In this document: positions 5,851 to 12,805 of the stretch, piece after piece
Layout of the letters: each line of letters begins with the position of its first letter
Numbering within the stretch: position 1 is the stretch's first letter
DNA from: Pyrobaculum sp.
Lineage (GTDB): Archaea; Thermoproteota; Thermoprotei; Thermoproteales; Thermoproteaceae
Assembly: GCA_020833205.1 (NCBI GenBank)
Contig: JAJHQT010000014.1
Location: forward strand, 1-14,397
Direction: 5' to 3'
DNA: 14,397 bases
Notes under the pieces: generated by a model
Databases searched by the model: none
Seen by the model: the letters and a program-made list of their open reading frames with translations, nothing else
Told to the model about the DNA's origin: nothing
Position numbers and translations under genes: made by a program

Positions 5851-7590
5851 GTGGACCTCTTCCCCTACGCCGCCTTTAGACCATTTCAGAAAGAGGTATA
5901 CGACGCCGTGTATAACGGACTCCGAGAGGGGAAGACCGTCCTCATCAACGCGCCGACTGGCCTCGGCAAGACCGCGGCGGTGCTGACGGCGGCAGTCCGC
6001 CACCTGCTAGAGACAGACACCCCCATACACTACGTAGTGAGGACGCGGACAGAGCTGGAGCCGCCTGTAAGGGAGCTCTCAAAAATCCTAGCCCGTGGCG
6101 TCTACCTAGACTACGTAGTTATAAAAAGCCGGCAAGACATGTGTTGCTACCCCCAGCTCAAGAAGCTCAACTATCCAGAGTTCTTGGCGGAATGCAACCT
6201 CCTCAAGAGAATGGGTAGATGCGCCTACTACCCGCCTAAAGAGGTGGAGGCGCCTCTTAAGTCTGTGTCGACGTATGTAAAATACCTCTGCGCCTCGCAG
6301 AGCTGTCCCTACGAATATGCCAAGAGGAAGATGAAAGACGCCAAGCTCGTCATCTCGACCTATTACTACATCTTTGGGAGGGAGAGAGCAGATGTCGGCG
6401 GCCGCGTCGTGATCATCGACGAGGCGCATTCTCTGTTCGACGCAGTAGTCCATCTCCACAGCATCGCTTTGTCCGAAGGCGACCTGCGCGCCGCATATAG
6501 AGAGGCGAGAAAATACGGCTTCTTAGAAGAGGCGAGCAAGCTCTACAGACTCTTGACTTTCATAAAGAGGAGCTCCGGCTCCGTCGACGTCGGCGACGTG
6601 TTGGGACTCGTCGCAGACATCGACCTGGACACCGCCATATGGGAAATTACAAAGAGGAAAACAGAGGAGAGAGTGAATCCCTACACACCCCTGGTTTTAG
6701 TCAAGGAGTTGCGGGAGGCTCTTAGAGAGAGGCTGAGATACTACGGCGAGGTGAAAGGCGAGAGCTCAACAAAGACGCTGGTGCTCTACCCGCTGGACCC
6801 AGTTGCGTTGATTAAGGAGTCTTTGAGAGGCGCCAAAAGCGTGGTTTATATAAGCGGCACTTTGCCCATATCTCTATTTGCCGAGAGTCTCGGAGTCTTT
6901 AACTACGTCAAGCTCGACATATCCTTCTCCGACTTCATCCCGCGGCATAATTACGTTTCGATAGTCGATGTGGGAGTTACCACAAAATTTGAAGAGAGAA
7001 ATGAAAAGATGTATCTACGGATAGCTCAACGTCTTGCGACGGCGATAAACCTGTCTCCAGGCGGCGTATTGGCTATGTTCCCCTCCTATGAGGTCATGCG
7101 GGGAGTTCGGAAATACCTCAAAATCTCCATACCACATTGGTACGAGGGGTCTCAAGAGGTGGAGTTGGGCACGGCGGAGAAGTTCTTCATAGGCGCTGTG
7201 GCAAGAGGTAGATATGTAGAGGGCGTAGAGTATGTAAGAGATGGGAAAAACCTCTTGACCTTCGTCGTGGTAGTCGGAGTGCCCTATCCCGAGCCCTCTC
7301 CCTATCTCGACAAGAGAGTAGAAATGTTGAAGCCGAGGCTGAGAGAAAAGGCGTGGAACGCCGTCTATCTCTACCACGCCGTCGTCTCCGTAAGACAGGC
7401 TGTGGGCAGATTATTCAGAAGCCCCCAAGACAGAGGCGTCGTGGCGTTTCTAGACAGACGTTACGCAGAGCCGGAGCTTTGGAACGAACTCCGGGACATA
7501 TTGACAGGCTCAGTAATTGTCAACCACCTAGAGGAGGCGGAAAGGCTAATTACAGAGTTTTTCACCTCCGCGACAACAGTTTCCAGATAG
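5851..7590 (+). CDS. xpd: XPD/Rad3-family ATP-dependent DNA helicase
   Basis: This 579-residue superfamily 2 helicase is of the iron-sulphur XPD/Rad3/DinG group, which unwinds DNA 5' to 3' in repair and recombination. Walker A is APTGLGKT (34-41), motif Ia [10 protein letters not shown] (61-70), the DEAH box VIIDEAHSL (188-195), motif [12 protein letters not shown] (331-339) and motif [12 protein letters not shown] (515-524). Between motifs Ia and II lie C98/C99, C115, C124, C147 and C152, enough to supply the four ligands of the [4Fe-4S] cluster, although the exact set is uncertain. The GTG at 5851 is the only start that keeps the RPFQKEV segment before Walker A. The last 29 nt overlap the convergent proline-rich gene. 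A DinG-like paralogue is the alternative name, but RTRTE and the cysteine layout favour XPD. Confidence 0.9.
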   Translation: MDLFPYAAFRPFQKEVYDAVYNGLREGKTVLINAPTGLGKTAAVLTAAVRHLLETDTPIHYVVRTRTELEPPVRELSKILARGVYLDYVVIKSRQDMCCYPQLKKLNYPEFLAECNLLKRMGRCAYYPPKEVEAPLKSVSTYVKYLCASQSCPYEYAKRKMKDAKLVISTYYYIFGRERADVGGRVVIIDEAHSLFDAVVHLHSIALSEGDLRAAYREARKYGFLEEASKLYRLLTFIKRSSGSVDVGDVLGLVADIDLDTAIWEITKRKTEERVNPYTPLVLVKELREALRERLRYYGEVKGESSTKTLVLYPLDPVALIKESLRGAKSVVYISGTLPISLFAESLGVFNYVKLDISFSDFIPRHNYVSIVDVGVTTKFEERNEKMYLRIAQRLATAINLSPGGVLAMFPSYEVMRGVRKYLKISIPHWYEGSQEVELGTAEKFFIGAVARGRYVEGVEYVRDGKNLLTFVVVVGVPYPEPSPYLDKRVEMLKPRLREKAWNAVYLYHAVVSVRQAVGRLFRSPQDRGVVAFLDRRYAEPELWNELRDILTGSVIVNHLEEAERLITEFFTSATTVSR

Positions 7591-8050
7591 CCATCGCAAC
7601 GACGATAAGCGCCGCGTTGGTGCCGGCGATTGCCACGGCCAAGAGAGCTATGCTCAGAGCCTCATTAAATATCGACAGAACAGCCGTTATTATACCCAAC
7701 AACGCAGCTATCATAGCCACAACTACCCCAAAGAGAGGCAAAGGCTGAGCCTTCTCCACACCGGCCTGCTTCGTAGGTTTTCTAGTTTGAGGAACTTCCT
7801 GCTGTGGTTGCGGCACAGTCGGCGGAGGAGGCAAAGGCTGTTGAAACTGAGGCGGCGGAACAGTTCGCTGAGTCCTCGCCGTGGCTGGCGGAATAGGGTA
7901 AGGCGGAGGCGGCGGAGGAGGCAAAGGCTGTTGAAACTGAGGCGGCGGAGGAGGCGGGGCCGCTGGCTGTGGCAGAGGCTGAGAAGGCGGCTGTCGCGGA
8001 GGCGGAGGCCTCTTGAGAGGCTTATCCTGCTCTTTGTCGTCTACGGCCAT
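7562..8050 (-). CDS. Proline-rich protein with C-terminal membrane hairpin, unknown function
   Basis: I recognise no family. The 162-residue protein begins with a short charged stretch (MAVDDKEQDKPLKR). A tail of roughly 90 residues follows, dominated by Pro and Gln, with the unit PPPQFQQPLPPPP occurring twice 30 residues apart. It ends with two hydrophobic segments, LFGVVVAMIAALLGIITAVL and IALLAVAIAGTNAALIVVAM, then a basic WKLLSRR. No signal peptide is visible, so the likely topology is a cytosolic polyproline arm on a two-helix membrane anchor. ATG 8050 is chosen because a TATAAAAA box lies about 23 nt upstream; a TTG at 8068 would add six residues. The 3' end overlaps xpd by 29 nt. The proline arm might tether partner proteins at the membrane, which is speculation. 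Confidence 0.75.
   Translation of the reverse strand: MAVDDKEQDKPLKRPPPPRQPPSQPLPQPAAPPPPPPQFQQPLPPPPPPPYPIPPATARTQRTVPPPQFQQPLPPPPTVPQPQQEVPQTRKPTKQAGVEKAQPLPLFGVVVAMIAALLGIITAVLSIFNEALSIALLAVAIAGTNAALIVVAMAIWKLLSRR
7820..7949. repeat. Perfect 40-bp direct repeat inside the proline-rich gene
   Basis: Positions 7820-7859 and 7910-7949 are identical over 40 bases, offset by 90 bp and thus in frame (30 codons). Each encodes, on the minus strand, the PPPQFQQPLPPPP unit. The identity includes third codon positions, which points to recent duplication or gene conversion rather than selection on the protein alone. The flanking proline codons are also GC-rich and repetitive (GGCGGAGGC-like on the plus strand). 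Confidence 0.9.
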
Positions 8051-8069
8051 GTGCCACCCCACGCCCAAT

Positions 8070-8077
8070 TATAAAAA
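8070..8077 (-). promoter_or_regulatory. TATA box of the proline-rich gene
   Basis: On the minus strand this reads TTTTTATA, centred about 23 nt upstream of the ATG at 8050. The palindrome TTGATCAA (8082-8089) sits between this box and the opposing topoisomerase box. Confidence 0.55.
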
Positions 8078-8093
8078 GGTTTTGATCAATAAA

Positions 8094-8100
8094 TTAAATA
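8094..8100 (+). promoter_or_regulatory. TATA box of the topoisomerase gene
   Basis: TTAAATA, within a longer AT-rich run from 8089, is centred about 25 nt upstream of the GTG start at 8122, the usual spacing in this window. Confidence 0.55.
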
Positions 8101-8121
8101 ACCGCCGCCACTCAATAATCT

Positions 8122-9936
8122 GTGATTCTTATTGTAGCGGAAAAGCGCTCTGTCGCCCAGGCCATCGCTAAATATTTAGGCGGCACTTATCGGCTACAGA
8201 AGGTACACGGAGTGGCGGCCTATCACTTCCGCTACGAGGGTAGAGAGGCAGTTGCGTTAGGCCTCAGCGGACATTTGATGGACTTCGACTTCGCGGCGCG
8301 GCAAAACATATGGACGTGGCTACCTCCGGAGGAGCTTTTTCGGAGTACGCCGGTGTTGGTGACAAGAGGGGAGTCGCTTCCGTATCTCAAGGCGCTTAAG
8401 ACGCTGGCGCAGAAGGCTGAGGAGGTCTATTTAGCGCTGGACGCAGACGTAGAGGGGGAGGCCATCGCCTACGAAGCGGCGCTTGTGGTGAGACTCGTAA
8501 ACAAATACGCAAAGATCTACCGCGTCCGTTTCAACGCAGTAACTTATAAAGACATTAGGGCTGCGTTTCAAAAACCCTCTAGGCTAGATCTGAAACAGGT
8601 AGAGAAGGTGTTCACGAGGATGCAGGTCGACTTGACCCTTGGCGCCGTGTTTACCCGCTTCCTCACGCTGACGGTGAAAAACTCGCTAGAGAAGGGGCAG
8701 TTCCTAAGTTACGGGCCTTGTCAGACGCCGGTCCTTGGGATTGTTGTGACGAGGGAGTTAGAACGCCGGAACTTCAAACCGGAGAAGTACTACGTAATTA
8801 AGGCGCTGGTAGATGTCGACGGCCATAGGTTAGAGATGTCTGCCGACGTGAGGTTCAAGTCGCGGAGAGAGGCGGAGGAAGTCGCCGCAACGATTAAGCG
8901 AGGAGTTGTAAAGACGGCTACATATAGGCGGCATTACGTACAGCCGCCGGAGCCTCTTGAGACTGTAGAGCTGGAGCGTAGGGCTAGTAGATGGCTGGGG
9001 ATAAACTCTAAGCGAACTCTAGACATCGCCGAAGAGCTCTACCGCGCCGGCTACATATCGTACCCGAGGACCGAGACGACCATCTACCCGCCGACGCTGG
9101 ACCTCCGCGAGATCTTAAAAGAGCTGACCAACGGCGAGCATAAAAGCTACGCAGAGGAGTTGCTTGAACGCGGGTTTAAGCCAACGAGAGGAGACTCAGA
9201 CGACGGGGCCCACCCGCCTATTTATCCCACTAAGGCGGCCACTAGAGACGACATCTATAAGGCCTTCGGCAAGGCGACCCGCTACGCCTGGCCCATCTAC
9301 GACTTCGTCGTGCGTCACTTTCTCGCCACCCTCAGCCCGCCGGCTCAAGTGGAGAAGCAGAAGATAATAATCGACTTCGGCAAGATACAGCTGGAGGCGG
9401 AGGGGCAGAAGACACTCGATGAGGGGTATTGGCGGATCTACCCGTGGGAGCGCCAGTCGGAGAAGCCTCTCCCGCGGGTTGAGGTGGGCGACGTCGCCTA
9501 CGCCGTCGAGGTGAAGGTAGTGGAGAGAGAAACCGAGCCGCCGCCTCAGATGTCCGAGTCCGAGCTTCTGGCGCTTATGAAGAAGTACGGCATAGGCACA
9601 GACGCCACGATGCAAGACCACATCTATACCAACGTCAAACGTGGCTACATGGAGATACGGAAAGGGAAGTGTATACCTACAGACCTGGGGATGGCTCTAG
9701 CCACTGCGTTGTTTAACTACGCCCCAGAGTTAATCGAGCCCACTGTACGTGCAAAGATAGAAAAAGCCCTCCAGAGCATAGTTAAAGACGCCGTCTCGCC
9801 TAAGAAGCTTATACCTGAGATTAAGGCAGAATTTGAAAAATACTACCTAGCTTTAAAAGAACGAAGAGAAGAACTCAAAAAGACGCTGGAAGCGGTTTTA
9901 AATGGGAGACGAAGAGAGGAGAGTGGACACGGTTGA
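8122..9936 (+). CDS. topA: Type IA DNA topoisomerase
   Basis: This 604-residue type IA enzyme relaxes or decatenates DNA through a transient 5'-phosphotyrosine. The N-terminal Toprim domain opens with MILIVAEKRSVAQAIAKYL (E7) and has the metal motif LDADVEGEAIAYE (D107, D109, E111). A conserved RMQVDLTLGAVFTRFLT segment leads to the YGPCQTPVLG block, and the catalytic site is AGYISYPRTET with Y314. A late motif MKKYGIGTDATMQDHI is typical of the family. The C-terminus is a charged helix with no Cys-pair zinc ribbons, unlike bacterial TopA, so topoisomerase III is an equally good name. There is no reverse-gyrase helicase domain. The GTG start at 8122 has a TATA box about 25 nt upstream. The last 35 nt overlap dph2. 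Confidence 0.92.
   Translation: MILIVAEKRSVAQAIAKYLGGTYRLQKVHGVAAYHFRYEGREAVALGLSGHLMDFDFAARQNIWTWLPPEELFRSTPVLVTRGESLPYLKALKTLAQKAEEVYLALDADVEGEAIAYEAALVVRLVNKYAKIYRVRFNAVTYKDIRAAFQKPSRLDLKQVEKVFTRMQVDLTLGAVFTRFLTLTVKNSLEKGQFLSYGPCQTPVLGIVVTRELERRNFKPEKYYVIKALVDVDGHRLEMSADVRFKSRREAEEVAATIKRGVVKTATYRRHYVQPPEPLETVELERRASRWLGINSKRTLDIAEELYRAGYISYPRTETTIYPPTLDLREILKELTNGEHKSYAEELLERGFKPTRGDSDDGAHPPIYPTKAATRDDIYKAFGKATRYAWPIYDFVVRHFLATLSPPAQVEKQKIIIDFGKIQLEAEGQKTLDEGYWRIYPWERQSEKPLPRVEVGDVAYAVEVKVVERETEPPPQMSESELLALMKKYGIGTDATMQDHIYTNVKRGYMEIRKGKCIPTDLGMALATALFNYAPELIEPTVRAKIEKALQSIVKDAVSPKKLIPEIKAEFEKYYLALKERREELKKTLEAVLNGRRREESGHG
9896..9902 (+). promoter_or_regulatory. Possible internal TATA box for dph2
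   Basis: TTTTAAA lies in the final codons of the topoisomerase gene and is centred 24 nt upstream of the GTG at 9923. This spacing would suit a separate leaderless dph2 transcript starting there rather than at ATG 9902, whose first base is the last base of the box. Confidence 0.35.
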
Positions 9937-10831
9937 AGTACACCCTCTGGCCTGGCAGGCGGGCCCAGACACCTTGATTGAGGCTCCGCCGGGGTTTAAG
10001 TGGCTTGCGGCTCATATAGCGGAGAAGACGGGCGCCGCCCTGTCTGGGCGGCCGGTGTGGGGGTCATGCGACGTGCGGCTAGACCCTGCTTATAAACGCA
10101 TCTTTCACCTAGGCCACGGCGTGCCGCCCAACATCGCGCATCTCCTACAACGAAACCTAGGCGCCACCCTAGAGAGGTTAGATGTTGACCTCTACAGACT
10201 GAGGACCGACGTCTCCGAGGTGTACTTCATACCAGTTTACTACAAGCCGCCGCCACAACTCCCCAAGCCGTCTCAAGAGGGAAAGATATACTTCCCCCTG
10301 CCCTATCGAAAAATTGCAGAAAGACTCCACGCTGAGACCGGTTTCCCCCTGGCAAGAGAGCCGATCACAGGCTGTTGGGTCGGGGAGCCGCCGGGGCCCG
10401 TGGCGTACGTCGTTGCCGCAGGCCTCTTCTACCCCCTCACTATAAAGTTCTTCTACCCAGACAGCAGAGTTTTCCAGATAGACCCGTTCCGCGGCGAGGT
10501 GAGAGATGTGGAGCAAGACTTCATAAGAATAATGAAACTGAAGACCAGGGCGCATCTAACCACGCCACGTAGAGTCGCCGTGTTGCTCACCACAAAACCC
10601 GGCCAACGGCAAGATGAAAAAGCTAAAGAGCTGGCGGCCAGGGGCATTACCTTAGTGGTACTTGACGAGGCCTCACCTGAATACATCGACGATCTGCAGT
10701 TCGACCTAGTTATAAACACCGCATGTCCCCGCATTGGAATAGACGACTTAGACCGGGTGAAAACCCCCATCCTTAACTACTACGAATACGTAGAAAGGCG
10801 TCTCGACCCCAGATTGGCGATACTGCTTTAA
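9902..10831 (+). CDS. dph2: Diphthamide biosynthesis protein Dph2 (3-amino-3-carboxypropyl transferase)
   Basis: Dph2 transfers the 3-amino-3-carboxypropyl group of S-adenosylmethionine to a histidine of elongation factor 2, the first step of diphthamide synthesis, using a non-canonical radical-SAM [4Fe-4S] cluster. The three cluster cysteines can be placed as C56 (VWGSCDVRLD), C158 (ITGCWVGEPPGP) and C275 (NTACPRIGIDDLD). The last is followed by the hallmark KTPILNYYEY. The first domain's motif is more divergent than in Pyrococcus. At 309 residues the protein is somewhat short, mainly at the N-terminus. The ATG at 9902 overlaps the topoisomerase gene by 35 nt. A GTG at 9923, with its own TATA-like box, would shorten it by seven residues without touching conserved positions. 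Co-transcription with the topoisomerase gene is likely. Confidence 0.88.
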   Translation: MGDEERRVDTVEVHPLAWQAGPDTLIEAPPGFKWLAAHIAEKTGAALSGRPVWGSCDVRLDPAYKRIFHLGHGVPPNIAHLLQRNLGATLERLDVDLYRLRTDVSEVYFIPVYYKPPPQLPKPSQEGKIYFPLPYRKIAERLHAETGFPLAREPITGCWVGEPPGPVAYVVAAGLFYPLTIKFFYPDSRVFQIDPFRGEVRDVEQDFIRIMKLKTRAHLTTPRRVAVLLTTKPGQRQDEKAKELAARGITLVVLDEASPEYIDDLQFDLVINTACPRIGIDDLDRVKTPILNYYEYVERRLDPRLAILL

Positions 10832-10834
10832 AAA
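10827..10834 (+). promoter_or_regulatory. TATA box of the small CxxC/HxxH gene
   Basis: TTTAAAAA overlaps the dph2 stop codon (TAA, 10829-10831) and is centred about 23 nt upstream of the GTG at 10853. Confidence 0.55.
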
Positions 10835-10841
10835 CCACTGT

Positions 10842-10855
10842 CACATAGCTATGTG
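10842..10855. promoter_or_regulatory. 14-bp palindrome over a start codon
   Basis: CACATAG followed by CTATGTG is a perfect palindrome with no spacer. Its last three bases are the GTG start of the next gene. If that message is leaderless, the palindrome covers the transcription start, where a bound regulator would block initiation. The role is inferred from position. About one 14-bp palindrome is expected by chance in a window of this size. Confidence 0.35.
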
Positions 10856-11158
10856 GCTAGATTCAGATGTCCAGTGTGTGGCGAGGAGATCTACGTCAAT
10901 ATAAAAACTGTGAAGGAGCCGATCGGCGGCCTCTATGAAGCTGTAGTTCAGCACAGAGACCACTTTGTAAAGATATACATCGACAAGAGCGGCTTCGTCA
11001 GAAGAACGTTTCCACTAGAATACTTCATAAGAGTAGACCCGCCCCTTTATACAATACACATATACGAAGACAAAGCCGAGATAATCGACAGAAACGGCCA
11101 CACCTACATAACAGACCCCGCCCCTTTTATAGACTCCGTGAGGAAAATCACGTCGTGA
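10853..11158 (+). CDS. Small putative zinc-binding protein of unknown function (101 aa)
   Basis: I do not recognise a named family. The protein opens with a zinc-ribbon-like RFRCPVCGEEIYV (C6, C9) and has no other cysteines, but VVQHRDHFVKIYIDKSGFVR supplies H34 and H37. CxxC plus HxxH could make one four-ligand zinc site. The rest alternates strands rich in Ile, Tyr and Val (KIYID, YTIHIY, AEIID) with charged turns, suggesting a small beta fold. GTG at 10853 is chosen because a TATA box is 23 nt upstream. The overlapping ATG at 10851 is out of frame. The gene lies 21 nt after dph2 and 50 nt before the HerA-type gene on the same strand, but each has its own TATA-like box, so they may not form one operon. 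Confidence 0.75.
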   Translation: MARFRCPVCGEEIYVNIKTVKEPIGGLYEAVVQHRDHFVKIYIDKSGFVRRTFPLEYFIRVDPPLYTIHIYEDKAEIIDRNGHTYITDPAPFIDSVRKITS

Positions 11159-11183
11159 CACTCCACAGTTCTGACGCTTGGAC

Positions 11184-11190
11184 TTAAATA
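11184..11190 (+). promoter_or_regulatory. TATA box of the HerA-type gene
   Basis: TTAAATA is centred about 22 nt upstream of the GTG start at 11209, in the 50-bp gap after the small zinc-binding protein gene. Confidence 0.55.
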
Positions 11191-11208
11191 ATACCATAGA
11201 CTAGATAC

Positions 11209-12789
11209 GTGGAGCGGGTAGGCGTAGTAATTAAGGCGCCCTCTATATATTACTACATATTTAAGCCCTTTCGAGGCGTCGAACTAGACGTAGGCTCCTT
11301 TGTGGCTACTGAGATAGATGGATTAAGGATAATCTCCCGAGTGGTGGCGCTTAGGTATAGAAACGCCGCGACTGACCCCCGACTCATTGCGCAATTCGAT
11401 GAAGAAGAAACCGTTAGAGAGATAAAAGAGACCCTCGGCATAGAGGAGGCCCTTTACTACACAGAAGCCAAGGCAGCGGTGTTGGGAGCCAGAAGGGGGG
11501 GAAAGATCTACAGACCTCAAAAACCTGTGAAGCCGCTTTCGTACGTCTACCGGACGACGGAGTCGGAGCTTGAGGAATTTTTCTCGCCGCCGGAGGAAGG
11601 CACCTATATAACAATCGGCAAGATAAGAGGGACTAATATACCGGCGAGGATAAACGCAGAGAAGCTGGTCACACATCACTGCGCAATCCTCGCCAGCACA
11701 GGAGCAGGCAAGAGCTGGCTTGCCGGGGTCATAATCGAGAGGCTCAGCCTTTTGAACATCCCAATACTAGTCATAGACCCCCACGGCGAGTATTCGGCGA
11801 TGTCGCTTCCAGTGAAGGAAGAGGGAGGCGCTGTGTCGGAAAAGGTGAAAATAAGGGTAGTGGGTAAGGTAGACGTAGAGCCTATGGACAACGCCTTTAA
11901 ACAGCGATACGGTAAACCGCGTACGTACACCCGGGTAGGCATAAACCCCAGGAGTCTGCCGTTGAGGACCCTGGAAAAAATCCTCGACACGCTCTACGGA
12001 ATCACCGACGCACAGAGGAGAATTCTTGAGGAGGGGTGGCAAGCAGCCACAAGCTACGGCGAAAGGCAACCTCTCACTACAGTAGAGGAACTCATACGAG
12101 AGGTTGTAGAGGGCGGTAGACATGCCGCGCCGTCCGGCTACGCCGGCGAGATGGCTCTACGGGGCTTAGAGGGCCGTCTGAGGTCCCTCTTCTACACAAG
12201 CCCGATCTTTTTAACACGATACGGAGACACCTACAACGGAGAACCGCTAAAACTGATAGACCCCCACGCCTACCTAACTACGCCGGCGATCCACGTCTTC
12301 GACATCTCGGGACTGGACAACCTAGACCAACAAATCTTCTTAGCAGTCCTCCTAGACCAACTATACCGAGTCTCCACCCAGAGGAAAAACTTGACAACCC
12401 TCATAGTTATAGAAGAGGCGCACAACTTCGCCCCGGCCACAGCCGCCACAGTCAGCAAGAGCTACGTCGCAAAAATCGCCAGAGAAGGCAGAAAATTCGG
12501 ACTAGGGCTCTGCCTCATAACACAGAGACCAGCCAAGTTAGATCAAGACGTCGCCTCTCAAGCAATGACGCAGATTTTCAAACGGATGATAAACCCAAAC
12601 GACCTGAAGTATGTAACGTCAGTAGCAGAACATCTAGACGACCCAAGACCTCTTAGAACTCTAGACGAGACAGAGGCGTTGATAACCGGCGTATCAGTGC
12701 CAGCGCCGCTTCTAATAACAGTAGATCAAAGATGGACCCATCACGGAGGCACAACTCCCAAACTAATAAGAGAAGAAAGAAGAGACTAA
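11209..12789 (+). CDS. herA: HerA-type hexameric DNA translocase/helicase
   Basis: This 526-residue ATPase is of the HerA/FtsK group. HerA hexamers translocate on DNA and work with the nuclease NurA and the Mre11-Rad50 complex in end resection. An N-terminal beta-barrel-like region (about residues 1-140, with GSFVATEI and EEGTYITIGKI) precedes Walker A ASTGAGKS (162-169, K168). A strand LVIDPHGEYSAM follows, as in HerA. Walker B is LIVIEEAHNFAP (E402, E403), followed by the conserved ITQRPAKLDQDVASQAMTQI (in part) and a C-terminal arm ending in REERRD. Neither nurA nor mre11/rad50 is in the window, unlike the usual four-gene cluster, so a HerA-like paralogue with another role remains possible. 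The GTG start at 11209 has a TATA box 22 nt upstream. The gene ends 13 nt from the convergent EF-1alpha gene. Confidence 0.85.
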   Translation: MERVGVVIKAPSIYYYIFKPFRGVELDVGSFVATEIDGLRIISRVVALRYRNAATDPRLIAQFDEEETVREIKETLGIEEALYYTEAKAAVLGARRGGKIYRPQKPVKPLSYVYRTTESELEEFFSPPEEGTYITIGKIRGTNIPARINAEKLVTHHCAILASTGAGKSWLAGVIIERLSLLNIPILVIDPHGEYSAMSLPVKEEGGAVSEKVKIRVVGKVDVEPMDNAFKQRYGKPRTYTRVGINPRSLPLRTLEKILDTLYGITDAQRRILEEGWQAATSYGERQPLTTVEELIREVVEGGRHAAPSGYAGEMALRGLEGRLRSLFYTSPIFLTRYGDTYNGEPLKLIDPHAYLTTPAIHVFDISGLDNLDQQIFLAVLLDQLYRVSTQRKNLTTLIVIEEAHNFAPATAATVSKSYVAKIAREGRKFGLGLCLITQRPAKLDQDVASQAMTQIFKRMINPNDLKYVTSVAEHLDDPRPLRTLDETEALITGVSVPAPLLITVDQRWTHHGGTTPKLIREERRD

Positions 12790-12805
12790 CGGCAAAAAGC
12801 CGTTA
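12787..12805. terminator. Bidirectional hairpin formed by two opposing stop codons
   Basis: TAACGGC (12787-12793), AAAAA, GCCGTTA (12799-12805) make a perfect 7-bp stem with a 5-nt loop. The TAA of the HerA-type gene (12787-12789) is the first three bases. The TAA of EF-1alpha, read on the minus strand, is 12805-12803. The element fills the whole gap between the convergent genes and could form in either transcript. Pyrimidine-rich sequence follows in the EF-1alpha direction. Its role as terminator or 3'-end stabiliser is inferred. Confidence 0.5.

Noticed and set aside
5821..6003. N-terminal extension of 61 codons on nicotinate phosphoribosyltransferase
   Set aside because: It would run antisense through the XPD helicase start, and the family begins at the ATG at 5820, which has a correctly placed TATA box.
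7820..7949. CRISPR-like direct repeats
   Set aside because: There are only two copies, both inside a coding frame with a 90-bp offset that preserves reading frame. There is no array and there are no cas genes.
7787..8074. An arginine-rich plus-strand frame opposite the proline-rich gene
   Set aside because: The poly-Arg/Arg-Leu content is simply the complement of proline codons. The minus-strand frame has a TATA box, a good ATG and membrane helices.
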